This document shows, piece by piece, positions 17,341 to 25,841 of a stretch of DNA of 64,000 nucleotides. Numbering within the stretch: the first letter of the stretch is position 1; each line of letters starts with the position of its first letter. Both the position numbers and the translations under genes were made by a program. The notes beneath the pieces were generated by a model that saw nothing but the letters and a program-made list of their open reading frames with translations, ran no database searches and was not told the DNA's origin. The DNA comes from Curtobacterium sp. MCLR17_032 (lineage in GTDB: Bacteria; Actinomycetota; Actinomycetes; Actinomycetales; Microbacteriaceae): positions 2,046,001 to 2,110,000 of the forward strand of contig NZ_CP126268.1 of NCBI RefSeq assembly GCF_003234795.2. The letters run 5' to 3'.

Positions 17341-17952
17341 TCAGAGCGTGTCGACGACCGTGATGAGCGGGGCGTACAGGCGCATCGCGTCGAGTGCCCG
17401 GGCGTGGTCGACGTCGCTCGCGCCGGCACACGCGTCGGCGACGACGGTGACCCGGACGCCGGTATCCGCGGCCGCCAGCGCGGTCGACAGGACGCAGCAG
17501 TCGGTCGAGACACCCGTCAGCACGAGGTGTGTGTCCGCTCCGGTGCCGGTCACGGCCTGGAGGCTCGTCCCCCACTTCCCGAAGGTCGGCTCGGTCACGA
17601 CGGGGACGGCTCGCGCCGCCGGCAGGTCGCCGGCCGCGAGTGCGGCGAACGTCTCGGTGAGTGCGTACAGGTCGTCCTCGTCGGGGACGAGCGCGAACGG
17701 CCAGTCGCGGTAGTACGGCACCCACGCTCCGGTCGGCTGGGCGGGGGCGACGAACCGGGTGAGGACGGTGCGGCCACGGAACCGTGGCAGGAGCCGTTCG
17801 ATCGCCGCCGAAGCTCCGGCGAACCGTGGCGCGGCCCAGGGGCTGTCGCCGGTGAACACCCGCTGCATGTCGATGACGACCAGCCAGGCACCCGCCGTGT
17901 CGACACCGTCGCCCGTACTGGCGTCGTCGACCGTGTCGACCGGCGCGGTCAC
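17341..17952 (-). CDS. Isochorismatase-family cysteine hydrolase
   Basis: Member of the isochorismatase/nicotinamidase hydrolase fold. The 203-residue protein shows the triad: Asp28 in LVVIDMQR, Lys126 in TFGKWGTS and the nucleophile Cys153 in GVSTDCCVLSTALAA. The family covers nicotinamidases, carbamoyl hydrolases and ureidoacrylate hydrolases, so the substrate cannot be read from the sequence. The GTG at 17952 overlaps the stop of the upstream NCS1 permease (GTGA), which implies translational coupling and suggests that the imported nucleobase-like compound or a breakdown product is the substrate. No siderophore genes are nearby, so a role in isochorismate metabolism is unlikely. Confidence 0.88.
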   Translation of the reverse strand: MTAPVDTVDDASTGDGVDTAGAWLVVIDMQRVFTGDSPWAAPRFAGASAAIERLLPRFRGRTVLTRFVAPAQPTGAWVPYYRDWPFALVPDEDDLYALTETFAALAAGDLPAARAVPVVTEPTFGKWGTSLQAVTGTGADTHLVLTGVSTDCCVLSTALAAADTGVRVTVVADACAGASDVDHARALDAMRLYAPLITVVDTL

Positions 17953-19529
17953 GGGCGGAGCTCCGCGTCCGGCACCCGGGACACCGGTTCGGTGACCGGC
18001 AGTGCCTCCTGGCGACGGACCGCCCGACCGCCGAGCAGCAGCGTTCCGAGGAACCCGACGACCAGCGCCACCAGGACCCCGAGGTTCGCGTACGCCCACG
18101 GACCGGACACCCCGCCGAGACCGAACGGGCCGAGCAGGAACCCCTGCCAGTGCACGAGCTCGGCGCCGGGCGTGGAGTTCGTCACGAGCCCCCACCCGAG
18201 CACCGAACCGACGACGACGAGCGCGATCGCGGCCCACCGCACGCTGCCGTAGCGACCGCGCGGGCTGTCGAGCTCGTCCTCGGCGTAGGCACGACGGCGG
18301 AGCAGGACGTCGGCGACGAACACCCCGCACCACGCCGCGATCGGCACGCCCAGGGTGATGAGGAACGCCTGGAACGGTCCGATGAAGTCGGTCGCGAAGA
18401 ACACCACGAACACGGCTCCGGCGACCATGAGCACCCCGTCGACCCCGGCCGCGACCGGTCGTGGGATCCGGACGCCGGCGCTGAGGAGCGCCAGGCCCGA
18501 GGAGTAGATGTCGAGGACGGCCCCACCGACGAGGCCCAGGATCGCGACGACCGCGAAGGGCACGAGGAACCAGGTCGGCATCACGGTCACCAGGGCACCG
18601 ATCGGGTCGGCGGAGATCGCGCCGTGCAGCTCCTTCGACGACCCAGCCAGCATCACCCCGATGACCACCAGGACCGCGGGGGCCAGGGCCCCGCCGAACG
18701 TCGTCCACCCGACCACGCCGCCGGTCGACGACGAGCGGGGCAGGTAGCGCGAGTAGTCCGCCGCCGCGTTCACCCAGCCGAGACCGAAGCCCGTCATCAC
18801 GAGCACCAGGGCACCGATCACGTTCTGCGCGCTGCCGGACGGCAGCGCGGCGAGCGTGCCGAAGTCGATCGAGGGGAACGCCAGCACCACGTAGACGACG
18901 GTCAGGACAGCCGTGACGACGGTGATCCAGGCCTGCATCCGCATGATCACGTCGAAGCCGGCGATGCCCGCGCCGACCACGAGTGCCGCGACGACCACCA
19001 GGGCGACGAGCTTCGTCAGCACGCCGTCGTCCCACCCGAGCGCCTGGAACACCGTCGAGGTCGCGAGCACGGCGAGGGCGGCCAGCGCGGTCTCCCACCC
19101 GACCGTGAGCACCCAGCTGAGGAACGACGGCAGCCGGTTGCCGTGCACCCCGAACGCCGCACGACTGAGGACCATCGTCGGAGCAGACCCCCGCTTGCCG
19201 GCGATCGCGACGATCCCGCACAGCAGGAACGAGAAGACGACGCCGACCACCGAGACAACCGTGGCCTGTGCCAGCGAGATCCCGAAGTCGAGGACGAACG
19301 AACCGTACGCCAGACCGAGCACCGAGATGTTCGCGGCGAACCACGGCCAGAACAGCCCGCGCGGTCGGCCCTTGCGTTCCGACTCGGCGATGACGTCGAT
19401 GCCCTGTCGCTCGACGGCACGGGTCTGGCCTGCTCCGGTCTGGCCGATTCCGGTCTGGCCGATTCCGGTCTGGCCCGCTCCGGCCCGGTCGGCGACGGGC
19501 TTCTGCGGGGCCGTCGGGTCTGCGCTCAT
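17949..19529 (-). CDS. NCS1-family cytosine/purine permease
   Basis: Secondary transporter for a nucleobase or related heterocycle (cytosine, purines, allantoin or hydantoin type). The 526-residue protein has about 12 membrane segments from residue 60 on, with the N-terminal PRGLFWPWFAANISVLG-like NCS1 feature and GFDVIMRMQAW, NAAADYSRYLPRSS and GGAVLDIYSSGL motifs. The first 40 residues hold a low-complexity GQTGI repeat encoded by a 15-bp tandem repeat. The ATG at 19529 has no Shine-Dalgarno and lies 6 nt after TACGCT. It forms a two-gene unit with the cysteine hydrolase (GTGA overlap). Substrate specificity is not determinable here. Confidence 0.9.
   Translation of the reverse strand: MSADPTAPQKPVADRAGAGQTGIGQTGIGQTGAGQTRAVERQGIDVIAESERKGRPRGLFWPWFAANISVLGLAYGSFVLDFGISLAQATVVSVVGVVFSFLLCGIVAIAGKRGSAPTMVLSRAAFGVHGNRLPSFLSWVLTVGWETALAALAVLATSTVFQALGWDDGVLTKLVALVVVAALVVGAGIAGFDVIMRMQAWITVVTAVLTVVYVVLAFPSIDFGTLAALPSGSAQNVIGALVLVMTGFGLGWVNAAADYSRYLPRSSSTGGVVGWTTFGGALAPAVLVVIGVMLAGSSKELHGAISADPIGALVTVMPTWFLVPFAVVAILGLVGGAVLDIYSSGLALLSAGVRIPRPVAAGVDGVLMVAGAVFVVFFATDFIGPFQAFLITLGVPIAAWCGVFVADVLLRRRAYAEDELDSPRGRYGSVRWAAIALVVVGSVLGWGLVTNSTPGAELVHWQGFLLGPFGLGGVSGPWAYANLGVLVALVVGFLGTLLLGGRAVRRQEALPVTEPVSRVPDAELRP
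19422..19481 (-). repeat. 15-bp tandem repeat (4 copies) in the permease N-terminus
   Basis: Four in-frame copies of a 15-bp unit (two identical, two with 2-3 changes) encode G-Q-T-G-(I/A) repeats in the cytoplasmic N-terminus. Copy number is likely to vary between strains. Confidence 0.85.
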
Positions 19530-19535
19530 GGGGTG

Positions 19536-19541
19536 AGCGTA
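19536..19541 (-). promoter_or_regulatory. -10 element, predicted leaderless permease promoter
   Basis: TACGCT on the minus strand ends 6 nt before the permease ATG. Confidence 0.45.
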
Positions 19542-19608
19542 GTGCGCGAGGACGCCGGTGCGGGCTCCCTGCAGATCCGGTGTCTGCTCCCCGAAGAGCC
19601 CGTGCCTG

Positions 19609-20964
19609 CTACCCGAACAGGTTGACCGGCCGGACGATGTCCGCGTAGATGAGGAGCGCGCTCATGCCGGCGAGCAGCACGACGACGACCATCGTCAGCG
19701 GCATCGTCTTCGCCAGGTCGATCGGACCCGGGTCGGACTTGCCGAACAGGCGGAAGGTCCGGCGCTTCACGGCCTCCCACAGGGCGCCCGCGATGTGCCC
19801 GCCGTCGAGCGGCAGGAGCGGCACCATGTTGAGCACGAACAGACCGATGTTCAGCGACGCCAGCAGTCCGAGGATCGTGTACACCTTGTCCACCACGGGC
19901 ACGCCGCTCATCGACGAGACGGTCCCGATCGCCCGGCCGACCCCGACGACCGACACCGGGCTGTCCTGCGAGCGGGCCTGCGAACCGAAGGCTGCGTTCC
20001 AGACCGCGACCAGGCGCTGCGGCAGGTCGATGATGAGGTGCGCCGACGCGCCGATCTGGGCGCCCGTCGCGGGCAGCACCGCCGCCGGGGACTGCCGGAC
20101 CAGCGTCTGCCCGATGCTGACGCCGACCACACCCACCCGCTGGGTCTTCGTCGTGCCGTCGCTGTTCTTCGCGACCGTCCCGTCGGCCGTGTAGACGTCG
20201 CGGGTGGCCAGTGCCGGCGTGACGCGGAGGGTGCGCTCGGTGCCATCCCGCTCGACGACGACCGGGACGGCCTTGCCGGCGGACCGCTGGAACGTGTCCG
20301 AGACCTGCGTGATGGTCGGGTTCCGCACGCCACCGACGGACAGGACGACGTCGCCGGACCGGAGTCCGGCCTCCTTCGCGGGCGAGACGGCGTCACCGTC
20401 GGCGCACGTCGTCCGCGCACTGGTCGGCAGGACGCAGTCGACGCTCGAGGTGAAGGTCGTGGTCGGCGCCCCGAACCCGACGAGCAGGATCCCGAACAGG
20501 ACGATGCCGATCACCAGGTTCATCGCCGGACCGGCGACCATCACGATGATCCGCTTCCACGGCGTCAACCGGTAGAACGCCCGCGAGTCGTCGCCACCGG
20601 ACTCCGCGATCTGCTCCGCACTGGCCGCCCGGGCATCCTGCACGAAGGCCGAGTACATGCCGGTGTTCGTGATCTCACGGCCAGAGGCTCGGGGCTTCAG
20701 CATGCCCACCATCGAGATGTAGCCGCCGAGCAGGATCGGACGGATGCCGTACTCGGTCTCGCCACGTCGGAAGGACCAGACCGCCTTGCCGAAGCCGAGG
20801 GAGTACTGGGTCACCTTGACGTTGAACAGCTTCGCGAAGGCCAGGTGGCCGAGCTCGTGGAGGCCGATCGACACCAGCAGACCGATGATGAAGACGACGA
20901 CGCCGAGGATGAAGAGCAGGACGGTTCCGACGGTCACCGGCAAAGAGTACGGGACGCTGGCCAT
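19609..20964 (-). CDS. rseP: M50 site-2 metalloprotease (RseP/RIP family)
   Basis: Membrane-embedded zinc protease that cuts anti-sigma factors or remnant signal peptides within the bilayer. The 451-residue protein has the first membrane helix carrying HELGH (36-40), a second near residue 160, a PDZ-like domain (about 185-290; AGLRSGDVVLSVGGV) and the C-terminal NMVPLLPLDGGH zinc-ligand motif. All catalytic features are present. I chose the ATG at 20964, which leaves nine residues before the first helix; GTG at 20937 would clip that helix. A near-consensus TACGGC lies 6 nt upstream. It follows dxr after 103 nt, the usual order. Confidence 0.93.
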   Translation of the reverse strand: MASVPYSLPVTVGTVLLFILGVVVFIIGLLVSIGLHELGHLAFAKLFNVKVTQYSLGFGKAVWSFRRGETEYGIRPILLGGYISMVGMLKPRASGREITNTGMYSAFVQDARAASAEQIAESGGDDSRAFYRLTPWKRIIVMVAGPAMNLVIGIVLFGILLVGFGAPTTTFTSSVDCVLPTSARTTCADGDAVSPAKEAGLRSGDVVLSVGGVRNPTITQVSDTFQRSAGKAVPVVVERDGTERTLRVTPALATRDVYTADGTVAKNSDGTTKTQRVGVVGVSIGQTLVRQSPAAVLPATGAQIGASAHLIIDLPQRLVAVWNAAFGSQARSQDSPVSVVGVGRAIGTVSSMSGVPVVDKVYTILGLLASLNIGLFVLNMVPLLPLDGGHIAGALWEAVKRRTFRLFGKSDPGPIDLAKTMPLTMVVVVLLAGMSALLIYADIVRPVNLFG

Positions 20965-21067
20965 GACGGAGCCGTACGCGGGCTGGGTGGTGATGTGAGC
21001 CTCCAGAGCGGTGTGGCCCTGGAGCGCGGTGCTGCCCGCGTGAGCGTTCCCACCCGGGAGGCGCGGA

Positions 21068-22168
21068 TCACGCCGTGCGCGACAGGATGCGGTCCGCGGT
21101 CTGCCGCGCCCACCGCTCCGCGGCGAGGACACCGTCGAGCGACGGCTCCCCCGCGGTGTGCTCGTCGACCACCCGCGCGACCGTGTCCACGATGTCGAGG
21201 AAGCCGATCGCGCCCGCGTGGAACGCGGCGACGGCCTGCTCGTTCGCCGCGTTGAAGACCGCCGGGAACGTCCCGCCGAGGACACCGACACGCTTGGCGA
21301 GGTCCACGGCACCGAAGGCCTGCGTGTCCAGCGGCTCGAACGTCCAGGTGCTCGCCGTCGTCCAGTCGAGCGGGACGCCGACGTGCGGCACACGGTCCGG
21401 CCACGCCATCCCGAGCGCGATCGGCAGGCGCATGTCCGGCGGCGAGGCCTGCGCGATCGTGGAGCCGTCGACGAACTCGACCATCGAGTGCACGATCGAC
21501 TGCGCGTGCACGGTGACGTCGATGCGGTCGTAGGGGACGCCGAACAGCAGGTGCGCCTCGATGACCTCGAGTCCCTTGTTGACGAGCGTGGCCGAGTTCG
21601 TCGTGACCACGAGGCCCATGTCCCACGTCGGGTGGGCCAGCGCCTGCGCCGGCGTGACGTCGGCCAACTCATCGCGGGAGCGGCCGCGGAACGGACCACC
21701 GCTGGCGGTCAGGACCAGGCGTCCGACCTCGGCGTCGCTGCCGGAGCGCAGCGCCTGCGCGATCGCGGAGTGTTCGCTGTCGACCGGGACGATCTGCCCG
21801 GGAGCGGCCGCCGCCTGGACGAGCGGACCGCCGACGATCAGGCTCTCCTTGTTCGCCAGCGCCAGGGTCGCGCCGGTCTCGAGGACCGCGAGGGTGGGGC
21901 CCAGGCCGACCGAGCCGGTGATGCCGTTCAGCACGACGTCCGCCTCGACGCTCCGCACCAACCGTTCGGCGTCGGCGGACCCGAGGGCGGTCTCGCGGAC
22001 CCCGAACCGGGCGGCCTGCTCGGCGAGGGCGGTCGCGTTGCTGCCGGCCGTGAGACCGACGACCTCGAAGCGGTCGGGGTTCCGCTCGATGACGTCGAGG
22101 GCCTGCGTGCCGATCGACCCGGTGCTGCCGAGGAGGACGACACGGCGGCGGGTGGTGCTGGGGCTCAT
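21068..22168 (-). CDS. dxr: 1-deoxy-D-xylulose-5-phosphate reductoisomerase
   Basis: Second enzyme of the MEP pathway, converting DXP to MEP with NADPH. The 366-residue protein has the dinucleotide-binding GSTGSIGTQ (14-22), NKESLIVGG, the metal-binding [21 protein letters not shown] and the C-terminal [11 protein letters not shown] segment. It looks complete but is somewhat shorter than the E. coli enzyme, as in other actinobacteria. The ATG at 22168 is 6 nt after TAGGTT and has a C-run rather than a Shine-Dalgarno, so leaderless initiation is predicted. It is isolated from the upstream FKBP gene by a strong terminator. Confidence 0.97.
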   Translation of the reverse strand: MSPSTTRRRVVLLGSTGSIGTQALDVIERNPDRFEVVGLTAGSNATALAEQAARFGVRETALGSADAERLVRSVEADVVLNGITGSVGLGPTLAVLETGATLALANKESLIVGGPLVQAAAAPGQIVPVDSEHSAIAQALRSGSDAEVGRLVLTASGGPFRGRSRDELADVTPAQALAHPTWDMGLVVTTNSATLVNKGLEVIEAHLLFGVPYDRIDVTVHAQSIVHSMVEFVDGSTIAQASPPDMRLPIALGMAWPDRVPHVGVPLDWTTASTWTFEPLDTQAFGAVDLAKRVGVLGGTFPAVFNAANEQAVAAFHAGAIGFLDIVDTVARVVDEHTAGEPSLDGVLAAERWARQTADRILSRTA

Positions 22169-22174
22169 GGGGGA

Positions 22175-22180
22175 AACCTA
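22175..22180 (-). promoter_or_regulatory. -10 element, predicted leaderless dxr promoter
   Basis: TAGGTT on the minus strand ends 6 nt before the dxr ATG. Confidence 0.5.
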
Positions 22181-22217
22181 CCGGGAGCGCGTTGCTGCCG
22201 CCGCGCCCCGCACGACG

Positions 22218-22255
22218 AAGGGCGGGTGGTGCGTCGAGACGCACCACCCGCCCTT
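22218..22255 (-). terminator. Terminator downstream of the FKBP gene
   Basis: A perfect 18-bp inverted repeat with a 2-nt centre (22218-22235 with 22238-22255), 13 nt past the FKBP stop. Confidence 0.85.
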
Positions 22256-22268
22256 GCCGTCCGGCAGG

Positions 22269-23246
22269 TCAGCCCTTGGAGAGCAGATCGACCACGAACA
22301 CCAGGGTCGCGTTGGCCGGGACGCCCGAGCCCTCTGGCGGAGTGGCACCGTAGCCGTCTTCCGGGGTGACGACGATCATGACCTGGGAGCCGACCTTCTG
22401 GCCGACCAGACCCTTCACGAAGCCGGGGATCAGACCGCTGTTCGAGATGGTGAAGGTCGTCGGGGAGCCCTTCGACCACGAGGAGTCGAACTCCTTGCCG
22501 CCCTTGTAGAGCACGCCCTTGTACTGGACGAGCGCGGTGTCGCCGTCCTTGATCGTGTCGCCGTCGCCCTGCTTGATGACCTCGGCCGTGGTCTTCGTCG
22601 GAGCGGCCGTGTCGGGGATCGTGATCGTCGGCTCGCCGTCAGCGGCGTCCTTGACGGTCGGCAGCTTCGGGTCCTGGTCCTTCGGCGTGCCGGTCGACTT
22701 GGTCGGCGTCTGCTCGACGACGTCCGCGACGACGACGATGGAGCCGGTCGTGTTGAAGCCGAGTGCCGCTGCCTGACCGACCACGGCCACCCGGTCGCCG
22801 ACCTTTGCGCACGACAGGATGGCGCCGAAGCCGGTGCCACCGACCGAGAGGACCTGCGGGTTGCCCTGGTCGAAGCCGACCGTGACGAGGTTCTTGGCGT
22901 CCTTCGCGCTGTACGCCGTGTAGGCGACCTGCACGAAGTCACCCTTCGACAGGGACGCACCGGAGCCCTTCACGACGCGGGTGGCCTGCGGCGGGTCGGC
23001 CGTCAGGCCCTTGTCGAACGTGACCTTCGGCGCTGCCGAGCCGCCGACCGATCCGGTGGCCTTCACGGAGTCCGAGGCCGTGCCGGGCTTCGGGCACGAG
23101 GTGATCGGCGTCGGGGTCGAGCTCGGGGCGGAGGTGGCCGATGCCGAGGGGTCCGACGAGCCGGAACCGGAGCAGGCCGCGAGGCCGAGGATCACGGCGG
23201 GCACGAGGGCGAGGGGGAGCAGACGGAGACGCTTCACACGGGTCAT
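22269..23246 (-). CDS. FKBP-type peptidyl-prolyl isomerase lipoprotein
   Basis: Predicted extracytoplasmic folding factor attached by lipid. The 325-residue protein starts with a lipoprotein signal (KRLRLLPLALVPAVIL) ending in the lipobox LAAC, with Cys25 as lipid site, followed by a Ser/Ala/Pro-rich linker. Residues about 60-190 look like a divergent first FKBP domain, and residues about 225-325 form a typical FKBP domain (VQYKGVLYKGGKEFDSSW, GLIPGFVKGLVG, PEDGYG). The ATG at 23246 overlaps the osmC stop (ATGA), so the two are translationally coupled. A strong hairpin ends the unit. Confidence 0.92.
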   Translation of the reverse strand: MTRVKRLRLLPLALVPAVILGLAACSGSGSSDPSASATSAPSSTPTPITSCPKPGTASDSVKATGSVGGSAAPKVTFDKGLTADPPQATRVVKGSGASLSKGDFVQVAYTAYSAKDAKNLVTVGFDQGNPQVLSVGGTGFGAILSCAKVGDRVAVVGQAAALGFNTTGSIVVVADVVEQTPTKSTGTPKDQDPKLPTVKDAADGEPTITIPDTAAPTKTTAEVIKQGDGDTIKDGDTALVQYKGVLYKGGKEFDSSWSKGSPTTFTISNSGLIPGFVKGLVGQKVGSQVMIVVTPEDGYGATPPEGSGVPANATLVFVVDLLSKG

Positions 23247-23740
23247 CCTGCCGCACTCACTGATGCGTCGGCTCCGAGGACGGTGATCTCGGCCTCGTGG
23301 TGGACCGGGAACGCGACCGAGCGGGCGATGAAGCACAGCCGGTTCGCCTCGGCGTGTGCGGTGCGGGCGTCGTCGACACAGTCGGGCTCCGTGATGGTCA
23401 CGACGGGCCGGAGGAGGACCCCGGTCAGTTCCCCCGAGCCGTCGCGGTGCACATCGAGACTCGCCGTCGCGCGGTCCTGGTAGTCGACCACCGTGATGCC
23501 GAGCGTCGACGCGACGTACAGGTAGCTCATCATGTGGCACTGGCTGAGGGCGGCCAGGATCATCTCCTCCGGGTTCCAGCGATCGCGGTCGCCGCGGAAG
23601 GTCGGGTCGGCGCTGCCGAGGACGTCGGGCTTGCCCGCCGCGCTGATGACGTGGTCGCGACCGTAGTCGCGGTACCCGCTCGTCCCGGTCCCCCGGTTGC
23701 CGGTCCACCGCACGGACACCTCGTAGGAGTGGTCGGTCAT
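23243..23740 (-). CDS. OsmC/Ohr family protein
   Basis: Member of the OsmC family of thiol peroxide-handling proteins. The 165-residue protein has the two expected conserved Cys, one in LSQCHMMSYL and one in NRLCFIARS, and the typical EEMILAALS segment. It is closest in outline to OsmC-like hydroperoxidases rather than clearly Ohr or OsmC proper. The ATG at 23740 has an AAGGGA Shine-Dalgarno. It is the first gene of a two-gene unit with the FKBP lipoprotein and is divergent from the asparaginase gene with 51 nt between starts. Confidence 0.9.
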   Translation of the reverse strand: MTDHSYEVSVRWTGNRGTGTSGYRDYGRDHVISAAGKPDVLGSADPTFRGDRDRWNPEEMILAALSQCHMMSYLYVASTLGITVVDYQDRATASLDVHRDGSGELTGVLLRPVVTITEPDCVDDARTAHAEANRLCFIARSVAFPVHHEAEITVLGADASVSAAG

Positions 23741-23779
23741 GGGCGGTCCCTTCGTCACGGTGAACGGTCCGGTGGTCGG

Positions 23780-23785
23780 TAGGCT
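23780..23785 (+). promoter_or_regulatory. -10 element, predicted leaderless asparaginase promoter
   Basis: TAGGCT on the plus strand ends 6 nt before the ATG at 23792. No clear -35. Confidence 0.5.
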
Positions 23786-23791
23786 CGCCGC

Positions 23792-24778
23792 ATGAGCGTG
23801 GCTCCCAGCACCGACCGTCATCCTCTCACCGCCGACGGGTCCGTCGAGCTGGCGGTCCTCGACCGTTCCGGCTTCGACGAGAGCCGCCACATCGGCGCGG
23901 GGGTGGTCGTCACCGCAGACGGCACCGTCGTCGACGCGGTCGGGGACGTCACGGCGAGCATCTACCCCCGCTCGACCATGAAGCCCTTCCAGGCACTCGC
24001 GATCCGCCGTGAAGGGGCGCTCTTCGCTGGCGACGAACTCGTGATGACGACGGCGAGTCACGCGGGGACCCCGTCCCACCAGTCGCTGGCACTGCGGATG
24101 CTCGAACGCTTCGACCACGTCGAGGACGACCTGGGCTGCCCGCCGGACCTGCCCTTCGACCGCGAGACCGCGCGCGGTATGGACGGCCCACGGCGCCTGG
24201 CGATGAACTGCTCCGGCAAGCACGCCGGGATGCTCGCCGCCTGCCGCGTCCACGGCTGGGACGCGGCGACGTACCTGGAGATCGACCACCCGCTCCAGCG
24301 TGCGGTCCGCAGCACCGTCGAGGACTTCACCGGCGAGGTCGTCGACGTCGTCGGCACCGACGGGTGTGGCGCACCGGTGTTCCCGCTGACGCTCACCGGG
24401 CTGGCACGGGGCATCGCCGGTGTCGTCGCCCGGGCGGACGACGACACCGCTGCGCTGACCGACGCCGTCCTGGCGAACGCGTGGGCGATCGACGGCGTGG
24501 GCCGGGCGAACACCGTGACGATCGAACGGCTCGGCGTCCTGGCCAAGCTCGGGGCCGAGGGCGTGATGGTGATGGGAGTGCCGCAGGGGCCCGCCGTCGC
24601 CGTCAAGGTGCTGGACGGGTCGCTCCGTGCCGGCACCCTGGCAGCGCTGACGCTCCTGGTGCGCAACGGGCTGGTCGCTGCCGAGGCCGCGGACGAGGTC
24701 CTCGCAGCCACCGGGGAACGCGTGCTCGGCGGTGGCGTGCCCGTCGGTGCCGTCCGCGCCGGAGCTGGCCTGCGCTGA
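23792..24778 (+). CDS. Type II-like (rhizobial-type) asparaginase
   Basis: Predicted L-asparagine amidohydrolase of the Rhizobium-etli-like asparaginase II family, distinct from the E. coli AnsA/AnsB type. The 328-residue protein shows STMKPFQA (about 57-64), TTASHAGTPSHQ, MNCSGKHAGML and TDGCGAPVFPL, all hallmark segments of this family, with the paired Ser-Lys motifs and the conserved Cys. No signal peptide is visible. The ATG at 23792 lies 6 nt after TAGGCT and lacks a Shine-Dalgarno. It faces the disrupted membrane-protein gene convergently, with an apparent antisense overlap. Confidence 0.92.
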   Translation: MSVAPSTDRHPLTADGSVELAVLDRSGFDESRHIGAGVVVTADGTVVDAVGDVTASIYPRSTMKPFQALAIRREGALFAGDELVMTTASHAGTPSHQSLALRMLERFDHVEDDLGCPPDLPFDRETARGMDGPRRLAMNCSGKHAGMLAACRVHGWDAATYLEIDHPLQRAVRSTVEDFTGEVVDVVGTDGCGAPVFPLTLTGLARGIAGVVARADDDTAALTDAVLANAWAIDGVGRANTVTIERLGVLAKLGAEGVMVMGVPQGPAVAVKVLDGSLRAGTLAALTLLVRNGLVAAEAADEVLAATGERVLGGGVPVGAVRAGAGLR

Positions 24779-25740
24779 ACCAGGACCGGCGCCCGACGCT
24801 GCCCGGGAACCGGCTCGGCACCGTCGGTGCGGCGCGGTCGGTCGGCCCGTCGCGGTCGGTCGGCCCGTCGCGGTCGGTCGGCCCGTCGCGGTCGGTCGGC
24901 TCGGCGATGATGCTCGTCCGTCGGGCCGTCCGGGTGGTGCTGGTCTGGTCGAGGAGCAGCACGGTCCGGCACGACGAGCAACGGCAACGTCGGTCGTACC
25001 GTGACCCCGGCGTCCATGGACCCGTCGGTCAGGCGTCGTCGGAGACGACACCCGTAGCGCGTCACGTCGACGACGGCGGTGCAGTAGCGGGGTGCGGTCG
25101 TCGTGCTCGGCACGAGCACCACCGAGGCGGCCCGGTGCCCCTCGGGATCGAGCAGGACGGCGGCGCAGGTCCCGTCCGGCATCCCGCTGCGGACGATCCG
25201 CTGCCCGAGCAGAGCGGTGTCCGCCGCGACTCGGAGCGACGTCGCCGAGGCCTGCGGGTCGACCGTGCTCCGCTCAGCGGGCCTGGCGCGCAACTCGTCG
25301 AGCTGGTCCACCAGGCCGGTGAAGACCGCGCGCGCGAGCGCACCGGTGCCACAGACGACGACGCCGCCGGACGGGTCGGCCCGGACGAGGGCGCCGCCCG
25401 AGGTCCGGCCGATCAGTATCGCGCCGTCGGCTGCGGCCTCGGGGATCCGGTCGTGCTCGGCCGTCCCGTCGAGTTCGGGGTCGAGTTTGGGGTCGAGTCC
25501 GATGCCGTGTCCGTGTCCGTGTCCTCGTCCACGTCCGTGTCCGTCGTCGGTCGCCGGAGGGATGACGACCGCCGCCGGACTGCCGCCCGTTCGTGGCGCA
25601 CGTACCACCACCGCGACGAGGAGACAGACCGCGGCAGCCACGCAGAGTCCCGGCACGCTGCCGACCGGCACGACCAGCATCCCGAAGGTGATGACGGCCG
25701 CCACCACGACGGCCGCGCGACGTGCTCCACGAGGTTCCAT
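24603..25740 (-). pseudogene. Putative membrane protein, reading frame disrupted near 24990-25030
   Basis: From ATG 25740 the frame encodes two hydrophobic helices (about 9-26 and 29-47), a Gly/His-rich stretch and a soluble region of about 170 residues with a degenerate nucleotide-loop-like strand (GGVVVCGTGALAR). GC3 is high down to about 25030. Below about 24965 the high GC3 moves to the +1 frame (LLLDQTSTTRTARRTSIIAEP), which continues through an 18-bp repeat to a stop at 24603. The original frame has no stop until 24058, deep in the asparaginase gene. A frameshift (biological or assembly) is the simplest reading. I do not recognise the family; a remnant of an FtsK/EssC-like protein is only a guess. 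It is the last gene of the FHA/kinase cluster. Confidence 0.45.
24835..24906. repeat. 18-bp tandem repeat, 4 copies
   Basis: Three perfect copies (24835-24888) and a diverged fourth (24889-24906) of an 18-bp GC-rich unit. In the frame with the best codon bias it encodes P-T-D-R-D-G repeats. It lies just before the convergent asparaginase stop. Confidence 0.9.
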
Positions 25741-25841
25741 GCCCCCATCACATCGGGAAGCAGACCCTCACCGCCTGGTCGCCGTGCGGACTGTGGAGAA
25801 CCAGGCGTTGGCGCGTCACGGTGCAGGAAGGCGCCCCGGTG

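Noticed and set aside
17341..17952. Siderophore-type isochorismatase
   Set aside because: Only the hydrolase fold and triad match. No carrier domain or dihydroxybenzoate genes are present; the partner is an NCS1 permease.
24835..24906. Possible CRISPR-like array
   Set aside because: The 18-bp units are directly adjacent with no spacers, and no cas genes are nearby.
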